From Halocafeteria seosinensis (taxonomy: Eukaryota; Sar; Bigyra; Bicosoecida), in assembly GCA_001687465.1 (NCBI GenBank), contig LVLI01000214.1, positions 62,001-126,000 on the forward strand: a DNA stretch of 64,000 nt, in the 5' to 3' direction. The translations under genes and the position numbers were made by a program. The notes under the pieces were generated by a model. It saw nothing but the letters and a program-made list of their open reading frames with translations. It did not search any database and had not been told where the DNA came from. This document shows, piece after piece, positions 1 to 12,050 of the stretch (the stretch's first letter is position 1; every line of letters starts with the position of its first letter).

Positions 1-791
1 CCAAGGTATATCCATAACGAAGAGGATACGGAGTCGGTGAGCGAGACTCACCCGGAATTCCCTGCAGGAATCGATAGCTCACTTCCATTGTATATCGGAA
101 GGACCCGTATTTATTTACAATGAGGAAGCACTCTCTCCGTCCGTTGGCTTCGGGTCGACTAACCGCGAAAGAGCTAGGAAATTAAACCTGCCGAGTTTCT
201 CCATGTCACATGTGCGGCATGATGTGCCGTTCTTCTTCTGCTCGCCTTCACTAAGGCTTCACATATCATCACAAGTTCCAACTAGTTCCTGTTTCTCTAA
301 CTACTTAAAAGATCCTTCAGACTCCCGATGCTTCAGTTTGTACACCACTCCTCATGGACACTTCCCAACCTGGTCGACGAGTCATCCCCGTTGTATGCAG
401 TCGCTTCACTTTCACCGGCATAGGTCCCCCTTCAACACCAAATATTTTGTATGTAACAGAGATCCTACCCTCCATTCGCGCACTCCACCAGCCGATTCCG
501 TCTGGCATACACCAAAGACGGTGTCTCATGAATACTAAAACTTTGGCGGGACATTCTTGCTTCCATTCCCCATTTTATGAATAAGGTGTACTAGGGAACA
601 TTACCCTATACAATTGATGAGACAGTCATTGAGACTAGTTGTATCTGCAGCAGGTCTCCCATAGCGCGAGTATACCCATCGTGGATGCTGATGCTGATAA
701 TGGGTTGTTTGTTCAAGGAATAGTTTAAGTAAGCCCCATGAGTTGGAATTTCAGCGGGATATAGCTGGCCCACAAACAGGATTAAGGGAAG
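1..791. other. Gene-poor stretch upstream of the P-type ATPase
   Basis: No supportable gene is visible here. Short open frames on both strands are low in structure, rich in His/Ser/Pro or hydrophobic by chance, and match nothing I recognise. The stretch most likely holds the end of an upstream gene or its UTR, plus the promoter and 5' UTR of the ATPase that begins at 792. Confidence 0.5.
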
Positions 792-3700
792 ATGATGCAG
801 GAACATGATGGCCATAGTCACACAACAGGAAAGGAGCACCATCCTCCAGAAGAGCAAAACGGCAGCCAGCATGACACCCGTGGGGTTGAACAATCGCGTA
901 ATCAAGAGACAGGAAGTGTGCAACGAGATAAGCGTGCACAGGAGAGTAGTGGAAATGATAACTATGACGTTATTGAGCATCTCATGGATTTGAGCACGTT
1001 GGCTGAAAAACTGGGAACGAACATTGATATTGAACGTCCGCAGAACTCCACGGGACTTACGCTGGCAGAAGCGGAAGCTCGACTCCGTGAGAACGGACCA
1101 AACAAGCTAAGCCCTCCGAAAGCAACACCAGAATGACTAAAGTTCTTGCTCCATTTCACCGATCTCTTTACAGCTATGCTCTTCGCTGCAACAATCCTGT
1201 CGCTAGTAGCCTTTGTCAGCAACCCTGATGATTTGCTGAATCTTTATTTAACAGTTTTACTGGCTTTCATAATTGTTTTAAACAGTAGTATTGGCTACTT
1301 CCAAGAGCGTCACAGCGGTAAGGTGATGCAATCGGTTGGTAAAATGATGTCGCGACAGTGTAGAGTAGTCAGGGAAGGTGGTCAAATGAGGACCGATGCG
1401 TCAAACTTAGTCATTGGCGACCTTGTTATGATACAAGAGGGAGACCGCGTCCCGGCAGATTTGAGAATCATTCATACAAATAATGTTAAAGTTGAAGCAA
1501 GCTCAATAACGGGAGAGAGTGCCCCGGTGCAATGTACTGTGAAGGCATCGAATGAGGTCGCCTTGCACTCTAGCAATCTCGCGTTCAACACAGCTGAATG
1601 CACCCAAGGTAGTGCACTTGGAATAGTCATCCGTCGGGGTGATGAATCCATGATTGGCATTGTAGCACGACTGGCTTCAAGCGAGAAGAGTGTTGAAACT
1701 ACCTTGCAAAAGGAGACGAAGCGATTTGTTCGCTTCATCTCGATCATGGCTTTGACAACTGCCTTAACTCTGTTTATAGTGGGTATTGCACGAGGGTTTC
1801 CTTTGCTAGAAACGTTCGTAGTAACTTTCGTTGCTATTCTTGTGGCCAACATCCCTCAAGGGATTCCAGCAACGGTAACAACCGCCTTAACTGTGGCCGC
1901 TAGGAGGATGCAATCGGTTAATGTATTCGTCAAGAGACTTGATGCTGTTGAGACTTTGGGTGCTGCTTCCGTAATAGGCTCTGACAAAACGGGTACTCTC
2001 ACTGCAAACCAAATGTCTGTACAGAACTTTTGGGTGTTTGGAAACTATGAAATCCTCGACGGTGCTATCTCATTAGACAGAAGTAACGTTGAAACTCGGG
2101 AAGACCATCAAATGTATTCACATGCTATTCTTCGCCCTTCCACCAAAAGCTCAACAACAATCCTCGAGGGACAATCGTCTGGCGGAACTGAGCACACGGC
2201 TAGCGTTCAGAAGTTTGAACTGTCCTTCGGGAAGCTTTCCCGTTCATTGAATCACTGGTATGGTCATCATATGGAGCCTCTATTTTTTGTCTGCGCTGTT
2301 TGTAATGAAGCCGCCTTCAGCGTCGCTCAGAAAAACGAGCACAATGGGAACGAGTGCTCCGCCCACCGAAGGGCCAAGAGAGCATCGACAGAAAGCTTCA
2401 GTGCATTGGATGTGGCCACGCATACGGAGTCTAAACGACTATGTGCGAGTGGAGCTAGTCACATTCTGGGGAACGCGTCGGACGCTGCCTTATTACGGTA
2501 TTGTAACCGGATAGCCCCTGTAGAATTGGTGAGGGAGAGATATCCAGTTGTCGCGGAGGTAAGCGTTTTGTTGCATTTCAGCATAATCGCAACATCAAGA
2601 ACATGTCGAGTCGTTTTGCAGGTCCCTTTTAGCTCCCAAAAGAAGTGGGCGATGAAAATTGTACAGGCCCCGGAAGAGGAGGATCCTCAAGGCGATCACT
2701 ACTATATCTTGCTTAAAGGAGCTCCTGAAATCATACTGGAGCAATGTTCAACATTCTTACGGTACTCGGCAGAGCATTCGATAGACGAATGTTTCATGCA
2801 GGAAGTTTCAGAAGCGTACGAACGATATGCCGCTCAAGGAGAGCGCGTGATCGGATGTGCTATGGGCATCATTAAGGGAAACGAGGTTGCATCCCCCTCT
2901 GAGCTAACCAATGGAGGTGGACTCTTCGGTCTCACATTTCTTGGGTTGGTTTCGCTGATGGACCCCCCTCGGGACGGAGGTAAGCCAGGTTCAGTGATAA
3001 AGCCTCTGCCGTACTCCTACTTATGCTATGTTTGTGTGCACAGTGTCTCAAGCTATCCAAAACTGCTTTAAAGCTAGCATTCGAGTATTTATGGTAACGG
3101 GTGACCATGCTTTTACAGCTGAAGCGATTGGGCGCAAAGTTGGAATAATTAGCTTACCTACCCGCAAAGAAGTTGCTGAACAACGCGGGGTGCCCGTGGA
3201 AGAAGTGACGTTTGCAGATGAAGATGTGGGTGCCGCCATAGTCTCTGGTGATGATCTACACAGATTAACAGATGAAGGGTGGGATGATATTCTCTGCTGC
3301 GAACAAATAGTGTTTGCAAGGACTACTCCAACCCAGAAACTCGAGATTGTTAAAAGATGCCAAAACCGCGGCGAGGTTGTCGCTGCAACTGGAGACGGTG
3401 TCAATGACAGTCCTGCCTTGAAACGGGCTGACATTGGAGTGGCAATGGGAAGTCAGGATGCGAGCGAAGTAGCACGAAATTCTGCGGACATCGTGCTGGC
3501 CGATGATAACTTTGCGTCTATTGTTCACGCATGCGAGGAGGGCAGAGTTCTTTTCGACAACCTGAAGAAGACAGTAGCGTATACTCTTACTCACCTATTT
3601 GGAGAAATAATGCCAGTTGTTCTCAACTTGGGATTTGGATTTCCTCTTGGGTTGTCACCCTTGCAAATTCTGTCCGTAGAACTCGGAACAGAGCTTTTGC

Positions 3701-4389
3701 CGGCTATTTCCCTTGTGTACGAGTCCGCTGAAGATAATATCATGGAGAGACCCCCGAGAAATGTCCAAAGGGATAGACTTGTGGATAGGCCAATGCTTAT
3801 ATACTCTTATGCTATTGTAGGAGTTTTAGAGGGTGGAGTTTGTTTTCTGTCGTACCTTTTCGCGTTCATGAAGAACGGCATTGATCTTCGCGATCTTCCA
3901 TTTTCCAGTGATGATCACTGGAGCGAGGAAGCGGATACATTCGTTTCCGGAGGAAAGACTTTTGATGTTGAACAGCAAGAAAGCATCCTCTACGTAAGTG
4001 ATTTTGGGTTGTCTCTTTCCCTTAGATGTACATATGCTTTTGCCTTGTTTGCACAGGAAGCACGTTCCGCGTGGTACATAAACTTGATTCTCTGTCAGGC
4101 GTTTCACGTCTGGTTTGCAAGGAGTCGTTTTGTGGCGCTAAAGGAGAGATGCAGGGAAATGAATACCGTCACAATTGCTGGTGTAGCTTTGGAAATCTGT
4201 TTGATGATCATTTTTGTCTATGTCCCATTCATGCAGCCAATTTTTACGACAGCATCGATTCCCTTCTACCTGTGGCTTCCCAGTCTCATGTTTGCTACGG
4301 TACTCGCATTCCTCAGCGAAACTTGCAAATACCGTGCGCGAGAGGGGAAAGAAATATGTGGGTGCTTGGTGAAATACTACGTCTTCTAG
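792..4389 (+). CDS. P2-type cation ATPase, Na+/K+-ATPase alpha-like, with in-frame TGA
   Basis: Membrane cation pump of the P2C (Na+/K+- or H+/K+-ATPase alpha-like) class. I infer exons 792-2558, 2622-2979, 3044-3993 and 4057-4389, giving about 1,135 codons against about 1,020 in animal alpha subunits. Visible motifs are the phosphorylation site SDKTGTL (Asp at 1983-1985, residue 398), KGAPE in the nucleotide domain, the VTGDH hinge region, TGDGVNDSPAL, and M5/M6 ending LGTELLPAISL. The N-terminal actuator domain carries TGES. Two introns (2559-2621 and 3994-4056) are each 63 nt, in frame and stop-free, so a naive translation reads through them. An in-frame TGA at 1134-1136 falls exactly where animal pumps have Trp in TPEW. 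The M4 sequence reads NIPQGIP, with Gln in place of the usual cation-binding Glu. The gene may be functional with readthrough, a pseudogene, or affected by a sequence error. Family assignment is firm; ion specificity is unknown. Confidence 0.88.
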
Positions 4390-4786
4390 CCCAATTGTAA
4401 AGCACCCGTTGGAATCCGAAGACTGCAAGGACACCTTAAATAGAAAATCACAGCTTACCTGTGGAAAATACACCTTCTGAACAAGGCTCACACCTCATAC
4501 CCCATGACGTTCTCAAATCGAAGATTTCTTAGAACTCTACCAACTTGTACAAAAATTTTTGTACACTGAAACTTCCAGACAGAACTTCCACAGAAGTTCC
4601 AGTCTGGGAACTTCCAGACTGCACTTCCAGTCCTTCTACTTCAACCTACCGTTCGGCTGAATTTCGGCATTGCTATTGAGTGCATAGGTGTTGTCGTGGT
4701 CCGTACACAACGTCCTAAAAGTTCCACTCTGTTTTTACTTGTTGCAGCGGCTGTACTGAGTTCTTAAACCAACCCTACGATCGAAA
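4390..4786. other. Intergenic region between ATPase and SR protein
   Basis: No gene is visible. It holds the ATPase 3' end and the presumed promoter and 5' UTR of the SR protein, and contains a cluster of ACTTCCA-type repeats at 4571-4630, annotated separately. Confidence 0.5.
4571..4630. repeat. Clustered ACTTCCA repeats with embedded 22-bp inverted repeat
   Basis: The 10-mer ACTTCCAGAC occurs at 4571-4580 and 4610-4619. Shorter copies of ACTTCCA lie at 4584-4590 and 4623-4629, and a related GAAGTTCCAG lies at about 4593-4602. Within them, CAGTCTGG (4600-4607) and CCAGACTG (4614-4621) form a perfect inverted repeat around a 6-nt centre. The cluster ends about 160 bp before the SR-protein start codon, so a regulatory role is plausible but is inference. 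Confidence 0.6.
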
Positions 4787-6247
4787 ATGCCCCGTGGAGA
4801 AACGCGGCTCTATGTTGGCAATTTGCCAGGAGATATCAAGGAGCGAGAAGTCGAGGACATCTTTCACAAATTCGGTCGTATCAGGCATGTGGACATCAAA
4901 ACACCGCAAGACGACCGTTCTCCTGCTTTCGCTTTTGTAGAATTCGACGACGATCGTGATGCAGACGGTATGTGGATAAAAGCTCTCAAATGAGGGAGAA
5001 CATTGGGTATCCCTCGTGCTCCGTCGCCCCCCTGTTTTTCCCCTTGGAGAGAGGCTTTTTGTTTTTTGTAGTTTCGTACGAAGAATCGAATATCATCCAA
5101 AATTCCAACCTTGTTTGCCCCCTACAGACGCGGTGGACCGGAGAGATGGCTACAAATTTGATGGAGCTCGTCTGCGTGTAGAACACGCGAGAAGAGGAGG
5201 AGGTGGCGGCTTCCGCGGTGGTGGCCGTGGAGGCGGCCCTCCCATGCGCGGTGGACGTGGCGGCTTTCGCGGTGGCGGTCGTGGAGGTGGACCAGGGACC
5301 CGGCCTGAAAGAGGAGACTACCGCGTTACCGTCGAAGGACTACCCGAGAACACGAGTTGGCAGGTATGTATATCCAGTTGTTAACGAACAGAATTGGTCG
5401 GCCCCGGCTGTATGTGTTCTGGTCAGAGATATACCTCGCGTGTTTTGGAGGATGTCCTGTGGGAGAGAGTTTGTTGTCCCCCGTCCTTATATAAAACCTG
5501 GAATGAAGCTGGACTTACTGTTGGAGGAGAAGGAAATAGGAAATCATGCGTTCCGTTTCTGAAGAAGTAGGGAGGAAGTAACCACTATCCAGGAGTCCGT
5601 GAGGAATCGATTTCCGGATGGACGGAGCTGACATCTTGGGGATGAGGACGTCTCGTTGGCCAGCGAGGATGTATACTTTTTACTGTCTGGGGAGGAAATG
5701 AGGGCCATTCGTCAAAACCTGCATGGAGTCGGAAAACATTGCTTGCTCGAAACAGTGTGGACACACTAACTTACAATATTTTGCGTTTGTTTGTTTGTAT
5801 CTGTTGTGTATTTGCAGGATCTGAAGGATCACTTCCGCCCTGCTGGGTATGGTAAGGACGTTTATTTTCGTTCGATTCTTTCCCCCCTCATGAATATAGT
5901 TGTTCGATATGGTTTGTGATCATGCAGTCTGTTACACCAGTACCTCGCCAGACGGCACTGGCGTCGTTGAATTCAAGGATAAAGCGGATTATGAGTATGC
6001 ATTGGACAAAATGGACAAGAGCGAATGCAAGAACCGCTTTGGAGCTACCTCTGTCATTCGTGTCGATCCCGAAAAGGGGGGTGGTAGTGGTGGAAAAGAG
6101 CGAAGTCGCAGCCGGAGTCCAAGTCGCTCTCGGTCTCGCTCACCAGCGGATAAGAAGGAAAGATCTCGGTCGCGTTCTAGAGAGGGTGGTGATGATCGGG
6201 CACCAGCTGATAACGGGGAAGACCGTGAAAGAAGCCCCAGTCGCTAA
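4787..6247 (+). CDS. SR splicing factor, SRSF1/SF2-like (two RRMs plus RS tail)
   Basis: Nuclear RNA-binding protein that promotes splice-site selection. Inferred exons are 4787-4967, 5128-5363, 5818-5851 and 5928-6247, giving 256 residues, close to SRSF1 (248). RRM1 spans about residues 6-85 with RNP2 LYVGNL and RNP1-like AFAFVEF. An RGG/FRGG linker follows. RRM2 spans about 125-200 and contains SWQDLKDH across the second splice junction, the signature of the SR-protein pseudo-RRM. A short Arg/Ser-rich tail ends the protein. The second intron (5364-5817) is 454 nt, far longer than the 160- and 76-nt introns beside it, as seen in SR genes that autoregulate by poison exons or intron retention; that role is inferred here. 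The start is the first ATG before RRM1. Confidence 0.9.
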
Positions 6248-6643
6248 GAAAAGGATTCATGGTAGGTGTTTTCTCGCTGTTGTATTCTCCCCGTTCTCTG
6301 TCGACGAAGAGCGATTTCCTTGTCTAGTAGCTCTTAGTAAGAAAAGAACAATGTTTACATTCCGCTTGTGGCATTCAATTTATTCACCGGTTTTCCACGG
6401 CTGTAAAGAGTTACGACAACGATAACCAGTGAGCTTTCAGCAGCTATTCAGCTTGGTTCAACCTTCACAGTCCACGGTGACGCCGTCCAACTAACGGCAA
6501 GTTTTCTGACGCTTGCTACGAGCTGCTCTTGGCTCCAGGGTACAAAACTTTTACTTGTTCGGATCGTATGAAGGATGGAGCATGTTTGTGGGGGAGCTTA
6601 GGGAAGAATTGATGGGTAGCAGTGGAGTAGCAGCTAACTGAAA
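6248..6643. other. Intergenic region between SR protein and coiled-coil gene
   Basis: No gene is supported. It probably contains the SR-protein 3' UTR and the promoter and 5' UTR of the coiled-coil gene. One open frame runs through it in another frame from the SR gene but shows no protein-like features. Confidence 0.45.
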
Positions 6644-9600
6644 ATGAGCGACCCTCTCAACCGCTCCTTGGATGAGACGAACCTCCCCAGTACACTGGAT
6701 CGAAGGCGACATGATGCTGGAGAATCAGCTCATCAGCGGCCTACAAGGTCCGCCCATATTCCTGCTACGTTCAGCACTTCGGAGCTGTTGCATCGTCGCA
6801 AACACAAAGATTCTCGGAGCCGAAGCATCTCTGGACGGGCTCTGGATTTGAAACGGGGAGGCTCCGAGCGATTCCTCGCTCGTTGGTGGTGGGACAGAAA
6901 TATGGATGACGCTGGTTTGCTGGTTTCTGAAAACGATTGGGAGGAGGAGGAGGAGGACGATGACGAAAGGGTCGCCGAAGCGCAACAAAAGAATCCTCAG
7001 GAGATTTACGTACAAGAATTCGTAAGTACTGATGTAGAAGTAGCCGCGGTAAACTAAATCCGAAAAATATTTAAAATCTGTGGTGTTGCTTCAGGACTTG
7101 TGTCGAGAAGAACTTTCCAAGATCATCCGGGATATTCGCGTGAAGACCCAGTCCTCGGATGTTGAACAGCATAGTTTGGAGCAATCGTTAATGCACACGC
7201 AGGAGCTTCTGACCAAGCTACGGAATACGTGCGTGTACCCGGACGCTAGCACAAACAACAAAGCTGCGAATACCTTAGCCAGGGAATTATACGAGTTGCG
7301 CAAGGAAGCGTATACTGCCAGCTCGATTAACAGATGGCTCGAAGATCGTTTGTATACCGAGGCCTCCAATGAGATAGCGGATGTGCGAATGCCGCAGGAT
7401 CCGGGAACACGACTGTTTGAGAATATTCAATCATTGCTGTTAGAGCATGATATGTTTCTCAAACTGATCAATTCTACTCGGGCCACAGTCGAATCATCTT
7501 CACCAGGTCCCAAAGGTTCTGGAAGTACAGCTCTAAGACGACAGAAGGACGTTTTCGAAGCAGTACTGAACATGCTTTCTTCAAGATGTTTCGATATCTA
7601 TGGTTCGGAGAAGACGACATTAAGCGTTCATCAGGAAGTTGCCGAGTTAAATCACCAGCTAAGCCTATTGAGAGAAAGCAAAGCTACTCTCCAAGACAGG
7701 ATACAGTCGTATGAGACCAACGAGCAAGATCTAGAGGAGCGGGTAACTGAGATGGAAGTAGCATTAATGAACAACATCGTTGAGAACGACGACCTCAAAA
7801 CGAATCTAGAGCATGTTAGACGTGAACTAGAAAACTACAAAAACCGATGTATTACTGCAGAACAAGACCGAGAAAAACTGCAGAAAGCATGCGCATCCAA
7901 GGACACTGAGCTGGAGAATTTACGATCACGTGTAGACCATAATGGGTCGATGAATGAAAGACTGTCTGAAACTCTATCCTCCATCCAGGAGCAGAATGCG
8001 TCTCTCGATGAGGAGAAGACCAGATTAGAAAATGAGAAACAGCAGCTACAAGACCAAATTCGTTCTAAGGAAGAAGAGACAAAAAAGGCCAAAACAGAGT
8101 ACGACGACGCCCAAGGTCAGCTTTCTCAATCCTTGGAAGAGTCTCGCGCTAAGGATCTTCGTCTACAAAGCCTCGGCGAGGAAATGGAGACGTTGAAGGA
8201 AGAGCTACACGTCAAATCCTCTGAATGCGCTTATAAGGAGAGTCAACTCAACGATCTACGGGAAGAACACCAGAAACTAAATGAAGAAATGAGAAAGAGG
8301 CCATATGACGTCAGCGACATCCAGGCGAAGGACGAGGAGATAGCGCTCCAAGAACTGGAAATGGCTGACCTAAGACAACAAGTAGAAGCAGCTGAGGAAC
8401 GTATCTCTGAACTCAAGGATGACGTCTTTGTCCGCAAAACAGAAAATAGCACTCTTACCGAGAGCCTTGAACACTGCGAAATGAACGAAAGCAGGCTGAG
8501 AGAAAGCGTCGAAGCATTAGAAACGGAAATACTGGAACTGCAGGAGAAGCTGAACGAGCAATACAGACGCGTCGAAGAAGTAGTGGAAAGGTCTATAAAC
8601 GTAGAAGAAGAGAACGAGCGTCTTTGGCTTGAAAATATCGCGGAACAAGATAGGGTTTCGTCGTATCAACAAAAGCTTGACTGCTTAAAGGATAATCACG
8701 AGAAGGAGAAACTGTACTTGTTGAGACTTTCCAAGGACCTTGTTAAGGATGCAGCATGCACGCAAGATACACGTAGTCCGTTAGCTGCAGACTCCCAGGT
8801 CCAGGCTATTTCGATACTACCAGACAGTGATACGGATTCGAGACACAAGGTGTCCACGGGAGAGATTGAAGGGGGCGTCCACACACTAGGGAGCAATCCT
8901 TCAAGCGAAAAATACAGGCAGCAGCTTCTCACTTCTATGTACGAAAAGGTGCAAATGGAGGACAGTTTTTACTCCTGTGAGAGTGCGCTCCATGAAGCTC
9001 AAGGTGAACTAAACGAAACCCGTGAGGAAACTTCGGAGCTACAGCGTAACTTTGAAATATGCAGGAAAAGATTGGAAGAGACGAGTCAGGCGTACTCAGA
9101 GCTAAAGAAAGAGTTCGATAATCTCCGGGACGAGTATCTCCAAACGGCGGAGTCTCTAGACGCACGGAATTTGCACGTGCGCGAGCTCCAAAGTCAATTG
9201 GATGAACTACAGGCTCACAAAGAAATGACGGACACGAGAAACGCTAATCTTGAAGAATATCTTGATGAAAAAATGGAAGAGTTAAAGCTGGAAGAATCCG
9301 AACGACACAACTTGGAAATCAAGCTTACAGGCATCGAGGATCAATACGAGACTGAAATTGAATTGTTGCTGCGGGAAAAGCGAAAGGCTTCATCTGATAT
9401 TGAACTACTGAGAGGAGCGCTTGACCAGGAAAAGGAGAAACAAAATATGCTGGCGGAAGACTACCAGTCCCGGGTGACAATTTACAAGGAGCGGGTGGAA
9501 CAAGCGCGTAGAAGTGAACAAAACACAAAGGATGAGCGTGACCAGTACAGAGGCGCTTTCTATGAATTAGAGAATGAGATCTTTGCTCTGGGAGAGCGTG

Positions 9601-12041
9601 TTCATGACACTCTCGGCGATGAGTACATGAGAACACCGAACGGTTTTTCTTCGAAACAAGTAGTAGAACTACTCAGCTTCCTTGCTGATGAGCTTCAAAA
9701 TGAGATAAACCACCGGCATTCTCTCGAGATGTCCATATCTGCTTTGGAGAGTGATGGAAGAGAATGTCAAGAAGAGAAAGAGCGGATTGTACAACTCATT
9801 ACGGAAGAGAAAGACGCTACCCTTGAGAGACTACAGGCCCAGGCACATCAATTTGATGAAGAACGGGGCGAGTATAACAAGGAGCGACATCAACTCCATG
9901 AGAAGATAAACTTGCTACGGGAAGAATTCGAGGAACTACGCACAAAACGGAAACAGGAAAGCGAAGTCGTATCACAGTCTCTAGACATGTCTTCGTCGGA
10001 AGTTAGAGAGTTGCAAAGACAGAATCAAGAGTTGGAGTCCCTTCTTCAGGAGGCGCAACACAAAATTAGTTGGCGCGACGACAATATTTTGAGGCTAAGA
10101 GAAAGGATCGACAGCATTGAGACGAAGCTGAAAGAGGAACAGACGACGGCAGCTGAGCTCCGCTACCGCAATTGGGAACTTGCTAGTCAGCTAGAACACT
10201 TGGATTCGCTTGTCTCGGACTGCACATACACTGTGACTCAGTTGCACCATGCCACCAATGAGAAAGAGCAAATGGAAAGGTACAGTTCTGCCTTAGAGGA
10301 AAAGATTAAGAATATGGCTAATGTGTTAGATGAGGAATTCCAAGCAAACTTGGCACTGACACAGGCGAACAAGCAGTTACAGAAAGGCTCCGCCTACGGC
10401 AGGCCCACTGTGCTGCAACGTTCAAAGAATCGTTGCAGGGAATTTATTCCAACGCAAATACAGGAATCGGCTCAGGCCGGTGACGAAAAATCCCAGCTCT
10501 TAGGGATGCTTCGAAATACACGAAAGCATTTAGCGGAGCAACAATTTAAGGAGACACTCTTGAAGCAAAAGCTCCGTGAGTACAAGCAACGGATCTCCGG
10601 TCTCCGAGATGGAAGACGATCCACAAATGTTGGACGACAGCATTTACTGGGGACCCTACGGAAGGTGCCAGGTGAAACCGTGAATGTCAGCTCGGCTGAG
10701 GCAACTCCTGGAAATCCGAAAATTGTGAAGAAACTCGAATCCCAAATTTCTGAACTAAGAGCGGAGCTGCAGGAGAACGAGAATCGATTGAGAATAGCAG
10801 AAGACGAAAACGCGTCATTGAGTTCCAGTTTGAGGTCGTACAAGAACCAAGTAGCACTTCTACAGTCAGAAAATGAGAGAATGGAACGCATGATCGGGAA
10901 TCATAGTAACAGGACAAAAGGCGTTCAAACTCATCAAAAAACGGACCTTGAAAATGAAGTTGAACGTCTTTCCACAGAGAAGGAGGAGCTATACCAAAAG
11001 CTACAGGAAACTGTGCGACAGAACAATGACGACGTCTACCAACTTCGAGAAGAAAAGAGGAACCTGAGGGAACAGTTAGATGAGACAAGACGTGGTTTAG
11101 AGAAAAGCTTGCGTGATGCTTCTGAACAGAAAGAGCATCTCTATCAACGTTTGACCAGTATCCAATCAGAAAGAAGCAATGAGTTTCATCGACTTCAAAA
11201 AGAGAACGAGAGTTTAACGCGCAACAACGAGCACATGGAAGACCGTCTTGAGACAGCTGAAAATAAGCGCAGGCGTATTGAGCACAGTAATGCGGATTTA
11301 AGAGAAAGATTGTCCGGTTTAGAAGAGCATCTGGCACAAACAGAACGGAGGCTCCAGGAAGTAATGCGGTATGCTGACTATGATATAACTAATTGGAGGT
11401 TCCAATTGAGGAATTTGAGTTTGGAGAAGGAAGAGCTGCAGAAGAAGTTACAGGAGTTGAATGCTTCCAATAAGGAAAAGGATCGCTCATTGAGGACAAT
11501 GCAGAGGGAGCTAGATAATGCTCATTCCGATGCGGAGCACGTGCTTAAAGAAAAAGAGAACTTACAGAAGACAAATCAGGCGTATTCGAATCAAATTCAA
11601 ACACTAAGCGAGCACTTTGCCGAGCCTCGAGGCACGAAACATTCGAACGCTGTAGAGCCGGTTGTTGAGGAAAGTTCGAGTAGAAACTATTCTCCGGAGT
11701 CAGATAAAAATGAAAATTTGAATCGACTACTTTCCTCGCACTTAGAAGGCGTAAAAGGGGATTTCAAGATCTTCCTCCGGTTGCTGAAAGGGGAATCCGC
11801 CATATGTAGCCCGCAGCAAGAAGTATCCTCCCAAACTTTTGGAAGCCCTGAAGGCTCAGATCGTTCTTCCAAGATTAGTGAGGCATCATATCGCCAGCTG
11901 CGAACACCGTTGGATATTCGGTCGCTCCACATGTCGACAGAGTATCGGCATACTTCGTCGTCTCAAAGCCGTAGAGAAGAGCAACTGTCATCCAAGGTAC
12001 ACGAGACTTCGGAGGCGTTGCAGCTTGATCAGCTTCACTAA
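6644..12041 (+). CDS. Giant coiled-coil protein, probable cytoskeletal or centriolar scaffold
   Basis: Inferred exons 6644-7021 and 7095-12041 give about 1,774 residues. The first 125 residues are basic and Ser/Arg-rich and end in an acidic run of Glu and Asp. Nearly all the rest, from about residue 290 to 1,620, is highly charged Glu/Lys/Arg/Gln-rich heptad-type sequence with Leu spacing, typical of long parallel coiled coils. Breaks occur around residues 680-740 (the DSDTDS stretch) and 1,225-1,330. The C-terminal about 170 residues are Ser-rich and probably disordered. No motor, kinase or membrane segment is visible. The neighbours are DRC8, Misato and CFAP161, so a rootlet, basal-body or axoneme scaffold is a reasonable guess, but coiled coils resemble each other and I cannot assign orthology. 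It ends 9 bp from the convergent DRC8 stop codon. Confidence 0.8.
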
Positions 12042-12050
12042 GACGTTGAT

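Noticed and set aside
203-584. Overlapping plus-strand open frames of 76-111 codons
   Set aside because: Composition is His/Ser/Pro/Thr-rich and frame-independent, with no domain or splice context; likely chance.
606-980. Minus-strand hydrophobic frame resembling a membrane protein
   Set aside because: It is antisense to the first ATPase exon, which aligns well to its family; hydrophobicity arises from the complementary strand.
1087-1142. Intron (GTGAGA...AAAG) that would remove the in-frame TGA of the ATPase
   Set aside because: It joins exons out of frame and deletes the conserved GPNKL block.
4571-4630. Heat-shock elements in the ACTTCCA cluster
   Set aside because: GAA and TTC are separated by one base, not the two required for nGAAnnTTCn.
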